Positions 54,006-64,000 of a DNA stretch of 64,000 nt are shown piece after piece. The notes below the pieces were generated by a model. That model saw only the letters and a program-made list of their open reading frames with translations. It searched no databases and had not been told where the DNA came from. The stretch spans positions 41,654,955-41,718,954 of the forward strand of contig NC_064764.1 of the NCBI RefSeq assembly GCF_011397635.1, given 5' to 3'. The stretch comes from Epinephelus fuscoguttatus (lineage: Eukaryota; Chordata; Actinopteri; Perciformes; Serranidae). A program made the position numbers and the translations under genes. Every line of letters begins with the position of its first letter. The stretch's first letter is position 1.

Positions 54006-55079
54006 GCTGTGAAGTGACAGAATGTCCCACCATCATGGTTCTTACATTGCCAGATTCCAGAGAGTCTCCCCTCTTCATATATGGCAGAATATGTCAACTT
54101 CCAACTTGCTATGGTGAGATATATGTAAAAATGTAAGAATTTAGTCACACAGATTTGTTTTTTTCATTGATATAAATATTAATATAAAATACAGGCACAT
54201 AGAAGGACATGAAATGATGGCAAATTTGGATAGCCCACATTGTCCTGAAAAAACAAACAAACCAAGATATAGCATGTGTATGTAGCCTTTATAATGACTG
54301 TGATATGAGCTTAAAAGTAAAGGCAGTAAAAATACCCCAAAAACGCCTAGGGCCCATAGGGTTACTTCTTTGCGTTCTAAATATAGTAATTTGCAGATTT
54401 TGATAATAGATGAAATATCCATGGTTAATCAGCCTCACTGGATCAGTTTTAAGATGAAAAACATACAGAAAACATAATGACTTAAAGTTGACTACAGGGG
54501 CGTCGTTTCAGCAAAAGCTAAGGTATGGCAATATGACATGACGTCACAGAGCTACTGATGATGGAGTTTCAAAAATATGAACTTATAAAAAAAACTTCAC
54601 TTTGATGTTTGACCTGTCAGAAGTACATACTATGCTATTGAAAACTGTTTCAGAGGACATGAAGCTGTTTCTCACATTCATAATACCTCATGTCTGCATG
54701 TAATGCACGACTTGGTGAGAGCAGTGAAAACATCGGACCTATTTCGGCACATATTTCAGCACCGCAGACAGCGAGTGGACGTTTAATTATCATTAGTCAT
54801 GTGTTTAACTTCACAGAAAATAAAGAAAATAAATTAATTACAAGCTCATTTCTAGAAGATAACCAAAGGGTCAGGTGTATGAAACACAGTAAAACAAAGG
54901 CCAATTTGGTACAAGACTATATAGGCCAATTTGTTGGAGTGTCTTCAGAGACCGAAAATACAAGCTTAACATGCCGACATGAATAAAAAAACCCCACATA
55001 CAATCAGACGGGCTTCAAGACATCATTTAGACAAGCTGTCTACAGCAGCAGAGCAAAATGCTTTTACAACACACAGATA
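54006..55079. other. Intergenic, no gene seen
   Basis: Single-copy within the window. The 98-codon frame at 54690-54986 has no recognisable features. Confidence 0.4.
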
Positions 55080-55220
55080 CCGTATTTTTCCAAATAGTAG
55101 CCCGGGCGTTTATTTCACAACATCGATTTTGACCCCAGGCATTTAAAAGAACCAGGCGGCTATTTGCTCAAGGCTTTTATTTTTTTTGCACCGACCTGCA
55201 CGAGGCTGTTATTTGGTTAC
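55080..55220. repeat. Fish repeat fragment (ACCGTATTTTTCCAAATAGTAGCCC type)
   Basis: CCGTATTTTTCCAAATAGTA, GCCCGGGCGTTTATTTC and GGCTATTTGCTCAAGGCTTT are typical of a common non-autonomous teleost element. Only one end was recognised. Confidence 0.45.
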
Positions 55221-55646
55221 AGTTCCTGTCCGGTATGTTTTTTAGTGCAAAAATACTGTATAATGTAGGAGTGAGTTCGTGTACAAAAATCTCTGAACAT
55301 TTAGAGTGGGTCATTTTTTTCATGTACACGGGTTTCACCGCTGGGTGGTGCTTTGCATTATACCAGTAAAGCCCCACTTATCCGAATACCAACCGAACAG
55401 GCTATTTAACCAATGGTTACAGGCCGCCACACCGAAATATCGCCCTTCCGATGGTCCACCATCCCGAATTTTGATCCCTGAGTCCTGACAGTGAGCTATG
55501 GCGAGCCTGTAGAAGCTGTATTTAGCATGCATGTCAGCGATTTTCACTGGGGACGTACGTGAGTAATTCAGGCTGACATTACCTGTTTTTCAGCAAACTC
55601 TTCTGGTAATTTTGTTCAAAGACATGGCATATAGGTCCACAGTAAC

Positions 55647-55683
<37 letters not shown>

Positions 55684-55811
55684 TATTATTGGGTCTTGTA
55701 AGAGTGGGCTACAATGAGTACCGGGCCATCAAATCACAGCATCCGCAGTGAGAGGTACACGGAATTGTGTGTGCTTTTACGCACGCGGGTCAAGGCGATC
55801 ACTTATCAGCA
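55221..55811. other. Intergenic with (ATT)n microsatellite
   Basis: An ATT/TTA run lies at 55646-55690. Nothing else was recognised before the LINE border at about 55812. Confidence 0.5.
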
Positions 55812-58440
55812 AGGACATTGGTAAGATGTCTAGTGGACTGGAGGAGGATTTCATGGTGCTCACTAGCTCAGTCAGATCCTGCAGAGTGATAGAGGAGAAA
55901 CTGCTGAGAGAAGCCAGCCTTGATGGACAGGTTGGAGGAGAGGCAGCAGAGGGGGTGATACTAGCCCTGACACCAACAACGTTATTCACAAAAAAAGACA
56001 GAAAATTATTACAATCCTGATTGGAAGAAAAAGGGACTGAGGGGAGTGGAGGACTGATAATGTCATTAATAGTCTCGAATAAGACTGGGGTTTCGCCTGC
56101 TGGAAGTGATCAGGTTAGCAAAATAAGCAGCCCTTGCGTTCTTAATCAGCGCATTGAGCTCTGTTAACAGATCTTTGAGATAGATCCAGTGGACCTGGAG
56201 TTTGGTGGATTTCAAAAGCTGTTCTATTTTTTGACATTTGCGTTTGTGGCTGCGGATCTGGTTGTTTACCCAAGGAGAGGAGTTAACATGTCTGATGGTA
56301 CGGGTAACCGTGGGGGCTATTTCATCGAAAATTGTGGAGCAGTGGGAGTTGAAAGCATGAACGAGAGAATCTATGTCCACATGAGGTGACTGAGCTTGGC
56401 CTGCATGGCAGTCAAAAGCAACAGAAAATTTTTCTGCTGAGAGACTGTCAAGGATGCGTGAACTTTTTGCTTGCTTCCCTGGTGAAACGTCAGCATCGAG
56501 TGATAGATTGAATAGAACACTTTTGTGGTCAGTTACAGGCAAATCCTCAGTACCATGACATTCAAACCAAGAGTGAAAACTAAATCCAGAGTGTTACCCT
56601 TAATGTTCGTGGGACCAGATATATGTTGGTTCAGGTTAAATGACTCTGTGATATTTAGAAAGTTTGCAGCAAAGCTGTTAGTGTTATCATTTACATGTAT
56701 GTTAAAGTCGCCAGCCAGGAGGATTCTTTCATAATGAATGATAGATGATAAAAACTCACTAAAATCAGACAGAAAAGCACCATTTATGCCTGGGGGGCGA
56801 AAAATGACACAACAATAAAATGGGTTGGAGCGACCAATTTTGGTAATCAAAACTTCAAACATTGAAAAAGATCCAGTGCTCAACTTGCGGGTAGTAAAAC
56901 AGTCTTTGTGGACTATGGCTAGCCCCCCACCATGGCCTGAGGCCCGCGGGGCACAGGAGAAAGAGCAGTTTGGAGGACAAAGTTCAATCATTGAAACAGA
57001 TTCCTGCTTTAGTGGCAGTGGCAGTTGGTGCCTTTAGGGGGAGTGGTTACGGGAGGCAATACTCACAGAGCTCAAAGAGGGCATCGTAGAAAAGGAAGAA
57101 GAAGAAAGCACTGAGGAGGGGGTGTCGCATGTAAACAGTCACGCGTGTGTGTGTGCCATGGCCTATACAGTGTACTGTATGTTGGCTGTGAGCATGCGGC
57201 TACCTAATTTGCTCGGGTGTAGTCCGTCCTGCCGACAGAAAGAGGGGCGATTCCAAAAGTTAAAGTTGTCGACAAAATTAAAACCAATGGTACTGCGGGA
57301 GTTTGTTGAACCGCTGTGCACCGAGTCCGAGTGTGGGAAGAGGCCCGCAAATAAAGACTGACTTCCCGCAGTCTTTCAGAGTGGTGAACAGACTGTTAAA
57401 GTCCTTCTACAGCAGTTCAGACCGACACCAGACAATATCATTCGTACCGAGGTGCAAAATTATGCATTTGATGGAGTCTTTGAGACAGTGGCTCCTTGAA
57501 AACAGTAAGTGGTGGCGTTAAAAAAGCGGATATTTCTCATTATGGAGTCCCCCACTATGGCAGTAGTTGGAGGGAACAATGGACGAGGGGGGGGGGGGCG
57601 AGCCCCGTTGCCGGGGTGCCGGTGAAGAGTGTGGTGGGGACAGAACTGTGGCTGCGGGCTCACATGTCCCCTCACGGCAGGGAAGTCTGCTGGAGCGACT
57701 CGCTCTGAGGGCAGCCTCTTTCATGATCTCCGCCAGGAGGAGGAGGTTGAGAACCTGACCAAGAGTCACAGTGCAGGTCCACTAGCTCCCTGGGCCCCTG
57801 ACAGCGAGACATTGACGGGGTTAGCAGGAGAAGAGAAGACAGTTTGGGAATTCCTCGACGCTCAGGATGTTAAATCTGTTTTCCAGCTGGAGCTCACAAG
57901 TTGGGGAAGGTAGCGGAGTGGATTTCCCTCGCTTTTTTCCATTTACCATGGCTCTTGGCTGGGAGTGGAGCTGTTTGCTCTAAACCTCGGGTTTGGGCTG
58001 CAGGTGAATGTCGCCTCAGCCCTCCTAGTTGCCCATTTCGCCATGGCCCTCAGCAACAGCCGCGGGTCCTCAGCAGAGAGATGTGGAGCTGGAACTGAGG
58101 AGGCCGGCCTGGATGTAACGTTAGCTGTGGTGGTGTCGTCATCGGTGCGGAGCTGAGTAGCCCGGACGGTCTGCTCAGCTGGGGCCAAGCCGGTGGGGTG
58201 AGTGTCTGTTGAAACCGAGGAGCCGGCATCAGACACTGGGGCGGTGGAGTCCAGATCCGCAGGGTTTCCAGCAGGGCCGGCGCCAATGGAAACCACAGAG
58301 TCTAGGAGAGCTTCTTCACCCCTGATCCAGTACAGGTTGGATATACGTCGCTCCAGCTCAGCGATTTTCTGGGATTTGTGGAGGCAGCTGTCAAAGTCAT
58401 GTGGAGAGGTGAGTGGACCCATGGGGGCATGTTTGTTGCC
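55812..58440 (-). mobile_element. L2-type LINE, 5' half with ORF1 esterase and endonuclease
   Basis: Minus strand from 58440: ORF1 start MGPLTSPHDFDSCLHKSQKI with a short coiled-coil-like KIAELERRISNLYWIRGEE. Next comes an SGNH-hydrolase-type block (IVGDSIMRNIRFFN at about 57530-57560; the HVGTND region near 57430; the DGLHPS region near 57230), with frameshifts. ORF2 starts near 57000 with the AP endonuclease: GGGLAIVHKD, ERILLAGDFNIHVND, LDLVFTLG, then VTDHKSVLFNL. The linker AAYFANLITSSRRNP precedes the RT. The element stops at 55812, so the RT core and 3' end are missing. Confidence 0.85.
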
Positions 58441-59400
58441 TAGGAAACAAAAAACGACTACGGCATTTGATTGTGTGTATCATTTTCTTAAGTCAATTAG
58501 AGGTACCCTGTCTTTCTGGCAGGGTGCACAGAGGGACCTGTTGGCTTGTGTGTGTAAGGTAGGTGTCCCTACCTGGTCCTGTTCATTTTCTTCCTCTTAA
58601 ATACGTTAGAAAATTCTTCTCCATAGTATTTTAAAACAGGATGGTAGAACACCAGTGGTTAAAGACTTAGATTGGGCAGACAGGTGTGGCCTGCAGCGTC
58701 ACAATCCTGTCACTGTGGTGAGAGTGTTTGATTCATTGGCAATGGCTTTTGAAGGAAGTACCAATGTCTCCACTGCATCGAAATAGTAAAATAAAATACT
58801 ACTTTCACCAAGTGGAATTTCAGCTACACAGTTCCCCTCACGTCCATTACTTGTTTTGGATCAAGAATGCCCCACTTTCTGATAAAAACATAGATTAAGA
58901 GGTCATTCAATTTACTGATAAATATGTAACGTGAATTATCATCAGATGATGACACATTATTGGACATTGTCACACCTGTGCAGCAGCACTGAAAGCAACA
59001 TTCAAAACAAATAAAAAGAAAAAAAAGGATTATCGTTTTATAAGAATTGTCATGTGAGGTTTAGTGATGGATGAAGACAATGAAGTCTGTTGTCAATTTA
59101 AGCAGGCGGAATTTAGAAGCTGAAGCAGGAATGGAAAGACAAGAAATAGATAGTGGAAGAACATGGGGAAAATATTCCAGATTTAGCAGTAAATGGCTGA
59201 CAAGTTGCACATTTTGAAAAGAAAAATAACATCATGTGTAGAAGTGATGGTTTGGCTTTAGTCAGATCTCTGAATGAGACACATCTGTCTATTTTTTTAA
59301 TCAGATTTGACAATGGTGCCTAGACAAGATAACAGGGAAAAACCCAGATCCCGGACATATATTTATTACAGGTGGTGCAGGGACAGATGAACGCTGAGGA
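58441..59400. other. Intergenic, no gene seen
   Basis: Single-copy spacer between the LINE 5' end and TAAR copy C. The upstream flank shared by the other TAAR copies is absent here and homology starts only at about 59400. Confidence 0.45.
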
Positions 59401-59563
59401 AGATGAATGCAGAAACCATAGTACCTCGATCTCTGTGGAGATAAACAGCAACAGAGGTGAGAAGGAAGGAGGGGTAAGCAGAGAGGATAGAGATAAATCT
59501 TTTGTATGACAGAAAGCTTTGGTCAGACAGCTGCCAGAGTTCAGCAGCTTCTCCTCTCTGGTG

Positions 59564-59983
59564 ATGGAGACCTTGGAGGGAATTGAACTCTGCTTTCCAC
59601 AACTCCTCAACACCTCCTGCAGGAAGCCAACACGTCCTCACTTTGAATCATTGCTGATTTACATTGCGCTGTCCCCCATCTCTCTGCTCACTGCAGCTCT
59701 TAACCTGCTGGTCATCATCTCTATCTCCCACTTCAAGTACCTCAATATTTCAATAATCATGAAACTGTTAGATAGTATTAATGAGTATGACTTGATCTCA
59801 AAACTGCGAGGAAAAGTCTTTCTGCTTTATTTGAAATGATAATTGACTTTATAAAAAATGATAAATATATTGCTGGTCTTCCTCTGCAGGCAGCTTCACA
59901 CCCCCCACCAACCTCCTCCTCCTCTCTCTGGCTGTTTCAGACTTCTTTGTGGGCCTCCTCATGTTCTTTCAAATTGTGCTCAT
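59564..59983 (+). pseudogene. TAAR copy C, frameshifted and truncated
   Basis: Exon 1 (59564-59736) is open and carries CRKPTRPHF like copy D. Exon 2 starts at 59890, but a run of six C at 59901-59906 (five in the other copies) shifts the frame. Homology ends at 59983 in the TM2-ECL1 region (GTGCTCAT), where LINE sequence homologous to 44895 onward begins. It lacks TM3-TM7 and cannot encode a receptor. Its sequence details (Arg after NTSC, Phe in SDFFVG) group it with copy D. Confidence 0.88.
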
Positions 59984-59985
59984 TG

Positions 59986-60380
59986 ACACTTGTCATGCAG
60001 GGTTTCTGGTTGTGATAAATCCGGATGTGCTTGTCGACCATGACAGTGTCAATGCAGAACTTGATGTAAGATAAAACAGTCTGTGTGTTTCTCAAAGTCC
60101 TGCTGTTCAAATATGTCCCATGGTGTGTGTGCGCAAAACAGTCCTGCAGTTGTGAGAGTGCTCCCTCAGGCCAGTGTCTTATATTTTTTGTTTCTGGTTT
60201 GGTTTTCCTTCTGAGGGCAATGCATGCTGGGATGAAGAGCACTGAGAGGTGGTCTTAAGGTGATGGAGGGGTACTGCTCTATGTGCATGCTTCAGATTAA
60301 CATAGACATGGTCCAGTGTCCTCTGCCTCTGGTTGAACATTGTACAAATATAGGGAGCACAGTCCTGAGACATGCATGAT
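59986..60380 (-). mobile_element. Non-LTR retrotransposon fragment, duplicate of 44895-45290
   Basis: Same endonuclease-to-linker region as at 44895-45290 (RQRTLDHVYVNLKHAHRAV, FCIDTVMVDKHIRIYHNQKP), with a few substitutions. It is cut on its 3' side by the junction with TAAR copy C. Confidence 0.8.
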
Positions 60381-60919
60381 TAAAATCCCCATCTTCAATT
60401 TGAACTCTGTTTGTTCATAATACCCTGGAGCTGGTCGAGAGCTATGCCAGGACATCTACTGGATCTTATAAAAAGTAGGAATACTATTCATTGGAAATCT
60501 ATGGCTCACCAAGGGGGACCATTGGTTGTGAAATGGCAGTAGTACTATGCTTCACATGGTGACACCATTGTTGGAATTTCAGCCTTAACATGGCCTTGAC
60601 CCAGCAATAGATCACCAATTTAAATATCAAATTGGCTATCGGAAATAGTTAAATAATGTGACATAACTGACATTAAATCCCCTCATGGGGCACCATTCAC
60701 AAAAAGGAAAAATGATAGCCAATTAATGATATCAGTCTCATAGAGTCATAGTAAAGCCTGAAGGATTTTGGAGTTCTTGACGTTGCAGAGGTTGACTATT
60801 CATTCACTCTTGTGCAACATTAAACAGCAGGTATGATTCCAAAAATATATTTATTCAAACAGGAAGCAAAGTAAATGAATCACACAAATTCTAACTAACT
60901 AACTAACTGACTATATTCA

Positions 60920-60922
<3 letters not shown>

Positions 60923-60965
<43 letters not shown>

Positions 60966-60980
60966 CTTGTGTGTGTGTGT

Positions 60981-61050
<70 letters not shown>
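60923..61050. repeat. Compound microsatellite (GT)n-(GACA)n-(GA)n
   Basis: GT run with a GCGCGCGC interruption at about 60957-60965, then GA, a longer GACA block and GA. It is the counterpart of 45840-45990. Confidence 0.95.
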
Positions 61051-61052
<2 letters not shown>

Positions 61053-62555
61053 AAGGTGGGTTTGTGAAACAAAGGGCTGCTTGGTCTACAAAACAAAGAC
61101 AAAACAGATTATAATGATTAGATACAAGATGGACAAATCAAAGCTGGCTTCAGATCGGGGGAGGTCTTGTCTGGCCGTGTGGTCAGGACAAAGACAGAGG
61201 AAAGGAAGCGGGAACTTTGAATTGCCTCTCGGGGTGTAGCTCTGTTAAAGGGCATATATAAAAATGAGTCTATGTGAATGTGACTTGTGTTGCAAAGGGT
61301 TTGGATTAGTGCTGAGGATGTTAAGTTGCATGCAAGACTTTGTCTGTGAAAAACATAAGCAAACTAACATCACATAGCTTTACTAACCAATAGCCTAACT
61401 GTAATCAATCACAACAATGACTCAATAAACAGCATTAAATCACAAAAGGGCAAAGTTCAACAGTCCGTACAACTGTAATAATGCTGTGCCCAGTTGTTAC
61501 GTTACCAATCCTTGAATGGGTGGAAGAAAGAGTCACTTTGTGGTGGGCTGTTTTTGTTAGCAGCAGCAAAGAGCTGTGGTTCCAAGTGCAGTCTTTGTTG
61601 TGTCCTTGTTCTGGAGGTGCAGATCCGAGGAGGCTGGTTGCTTGGGGTCCTTGCGGAGTTAGACGTTGGGGTGCTAACTCAACTTGGTTCTCCTTGTGGC
61701 TGGAAAGTTAGTTGCAAACCTGGTGTTTGGCACACTAACTTATCTGGATTTCAGGTTTTGCTCCTGCTGTGAGGGAGGGAAAGTCATGGTCCAGGAGAAA
61801 AAGAACAAAAGTCATTATGGATGTAGATGCAAAGAACACCTCCTCTGCTCTTACCAGAGTCACTATTTTGTTCCCTGATGGCACAATATTTTGTATAATC
61901 CTGTAAAACAATTTTTTAAAAAACATACAACAAGATTCAAGTTCCTTTTTGTTGCAAGGTCCTGAGTAATGATGCTCTGATGCCAACAATAACTGCTGCG
62001 CTGAAACAGATCTGTAAAATAACCAAACATGGTGTAAGCAAATGCAGTTTTGAAAAGATGATGCATGTTGGTTACTTGTGCTTTGTTTGCTCATGACCTG
62101 TCCACTGTGGCAGAAGGACAACTTCAGGTCTTCAGCTCATCCATCAAAATCCTATAATCCACTGTATCATATATGGCATTAGACTGTAAACAAAATTATC
62201 TTTAATGTCACTGTTGATCGTCATACTGTTAAGTTATTGTCTTTTCAGTAACGAGGGTTAGTTGGTAGCATAACCTACGATTTTGAAGTGCAGAGAGGAT
62301 TACAAGGAAAAGGAGAAAGAAAAAAGGAAGAAGCGAAACTGTTGATTGAAGATGGGAAGGGAAGGAAAGGATGAAGATTGAGTATGAGGCAGATGAGCAT
62401 GGAAACCATAGTACCTCAGTCTCTATGGAGAGATAAACAACAACAGAGGTGAGGAGGAAGGAGGGGTGAGCAGAATGGATAGAGATAAATCTTTTGTATG
62501 ACAGAAAGCTTTGGTCAGACAGCTGCCAGAGTTCAGCAGCTTCTCCTCTCTGGTG

Positions 62556-63695
62556 ATGGAGACCTTGGAGGGAATTGAACTCTGCTTTCCACAACTCCTC
62601 AACACCTCCTGCAGGAAGCCAACACGTCCTCACTTTGAATCATTGCTGATTTACATTGTGCTGTTCCCCATCTCTCTGCTCACTGCAGCTCTTAACCTGT
62701 TGGTCATCATCTCTATCTCCCACTTCAAGTACCTCAATATTTCAATAATCATGAAACTGTTAGATAGTATTAATGAGTATGACTTGATCTCAAAACTGCG
62801 AGGAAAAGTCTTTCTGCTTTATTTGAAATGATAATTGACTTTATAAAAAATGATAAATATATTGCTGGTCTTCCTCTGCAGGCAGCTTCACACCCCCACC
62901 AACCTCCTCCTCCTCTCTCTGGCTGTTTCAGACTTCTTTGTGGGCCTCCTCATGTTCTTTCAAATTGTGCTCATAGATGGTTGCTGGATCTTTGGTGACA
63001 TCATGTGTGCTGTGTATCAGTATCTTGCATTCATTATTACCTCTAGCTCTGTAACAACCATGATGCTCATATCAGCCGATCGATATGTGGCTATTTGTTA
63101 TCCTCTGCAGTACTCCACTAAAGTCACACATAAAAGTGTTCAAGTCTGTGTTTGTCTGTGTTGGATAGGCTCTGTCATATTTCAAAGTTTCATTCTGCAG
63201 GACATCCTGAAACAACCAGGCAGGTATAACTCCTGCATTGGAGAGTGCATATTTGCTCTAAGCTCCTCTGCTGGACTTGCAGATGCTATTTTTACATTCA
63301 TTGTTCCCCTTTCTGTTATTGTTGTCCTGTACATGAGAGTATTTCTTGTAGCTGTGTCTCAGGCTCGTGCCATGCGATCTCGTATTGCAATTGTCACACT
63401 CCAGAAATCAGTGAGAGTAACTGCAAAAAAATCTGAGCTGAAAGCAGCCAGGACTCTTGGTGTTGTTGTAGTTGTGTTTCTAATATGTCTCTGCCCAGCT
63501 TACATCACCAGTTTTTTGAGCGAAGATAACATTGGTTCTTCATCTGGTGCCTTTATAACTTGTTTGTACTATTTTAACTCCTGTCTAAATCCTGTGATCT
63601 ATGCCTTTTTTTACCCCTGGTTTAGAAAATCAATTAAGCTCATTGCTACACTCAAGATACTACAACCTGGCTCCCGTGAGGCAAACATACTGTAG
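62556..63695 (+). CDS. Trace amine-associated receptor, intact, two exons (copy D)
   Basis: Exons 62556-62728 and 62882-63695 join to 328 codons plus stop, with the same phase-2 intron after TM1 as copy B. Shared features: Cys3.25 at 100, Ala at 107 (3.32), DRY 124-126, Asp192 (5.42), Pro200, and NSCLNPVIYAFFYPWF (290-305), still within the TAAR fingerprint. Differences from copy B are few (residues 20, 35, 37, 77, 134, 143, 177, 191, 211, 237, 303, 327) except for residues 266-285, where 12 of 20 differ, including Trp285 (7.40) to Cys. The predicted role is an olfactory amine receptor, possibly with a ligand range different from copy B. The paralogue number cannot be given from sequence alone. 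Confidence 0.88.
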
Positions 63696-63822
63696 AGAGT
63701 CTGCATGATGCCTGTATTTAGAGAGAAAATGTACTTGGTCACGGTGATGAGTAATTAAATACAGCAGATCATGTTCTGGATGAGTGTCTTTACACTGTAC
63801 TTGTTAAAACATAATAATCTCT

Positions 63823-63828
63823 AATAAA
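63823..63828 (+). promoter_or_regulatory. Candidate polyadenylation signal of TAAR copy D
   Basis: AATAAA 128 bp after the stop codon. The equivalent site after copy B is mutated to AATAAC, so the two copies may end their transcripts differently. Confidence 0.45.
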
Positions 63829-64000
63829 CTTAAATACAACACTGAGGCTAGTTTATTGTTTTTAATATATTTTGGACAAAGCATCGTCTTTAGAATTGTG
63901 CAGTCTGCAAATATCAGTGGGATGCTAGTGAGTTAAACAAGGTTGGCAGTGGTTACCCATTAATATTTCATCATTCCATGAAACTTGGAGCTGTAGTGTT

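Larger units (their letters stand above)
59986..64000. repeat. Segmental duplication, copy X2
   Basis: Collinear with 44895-46514 plus 48018 onward, without the solo LTR. It includes the LINE piece, the microsatellite (60923-61050), the TAAR upstream flank and TAAR copy D. From 61977 it also matches the flank of copy B (50241 onward). It continues past the window end. Confidence 0.88.

Noticed and set aside
1-64000. CRISPR arrays, bacterial operons, phage genes
   Set aside because: No regularly spaced repeats, no compact co-directional ORFs and no ribosome-binding-site pattern; all gene evidence is intron-containing vertebrate type.

Overview
The window is vertebrate nuclear DNA from a teleost fish, probably a percomorph (the finer placement is inference). 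The evidence is intron-split genes with GT/AG sites, dense fish-type transposons (Tc1/mariner, L2-type LINEs, tRNA-derived SINEs, MITEs), CA/GT microsatellites, a CTLA4/CD28 pair with fish-like features, and trace amine-associated receptors (TAARs) of the teleost type with an intron after TM1.

Layout. 1-4.8 kb is repeat-rich flank (Tc1 end, CA repeat, two copies of a dispersed MITE-like family). 5.0-10.7 kb is a five-exon ctla4-like gene on the + strand that keeps the YPPPY ligand loop. 12.7-16.8 kb is a 4.1-kb DNA transposon with ~220-bp terminal inverted repeats. It carries a decayed gene with zinc-finger-like and CXC (tesmin-type) cysteine motifs, and holds a SINE and another element. 17.6-18.4 kb holds a hairpin MITE and a third copy of the dispersed family. 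19.0-22.9 kb is a nest: a Tc1/mariner (IS630-like) transposase gene is split by a fold-back element with 9-bp target duplications, and one arm of that element is split by a second mariner with TA duplications. 27.8-33.5 kb is a five-exon cd28-like gene on the + strand. It has a cytoplasmic YVEM motif, no YPPPY loop, and a proline-run stalk encoded by a CCT repeat. 33.5-44.4 kb holds no recognised gene, only repeats and L2 LINE fragments.

44.4-64 kb is a young, duplicated TAAR cluster on the + strand. It contains two intact receptors (50.8-51.9 and 62.6-63.7 kb) and two broken copies (49.0-49.6 and 59.6-60.0 kb), with LINE fragments, a solo LTR and near-identical segmental duplications between them. 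Both intact receptors lack Asp3.32 and carry Asp5.42, the pattern described for non-classical amine recognition in a large teleost TAAR clade. Their protein differences concentrate in TM6-ECL3-TM7.

How the genes relate. CTLA4 and CD28 are the inhibitory and activating T-cell co-receptors for B7 ligands. Here the inhibitory partner keeps the ligand loop but has no evident YxxM tail motif, while the activating partner has the tail motif but not the loop. The TAARs are predicted olfactory amine receptors with no functional link to the immune pair, so their proximity is either a feature of this genome or an assembly join. No CRISPR array, operon, rRNA or tRNA gene was seen.
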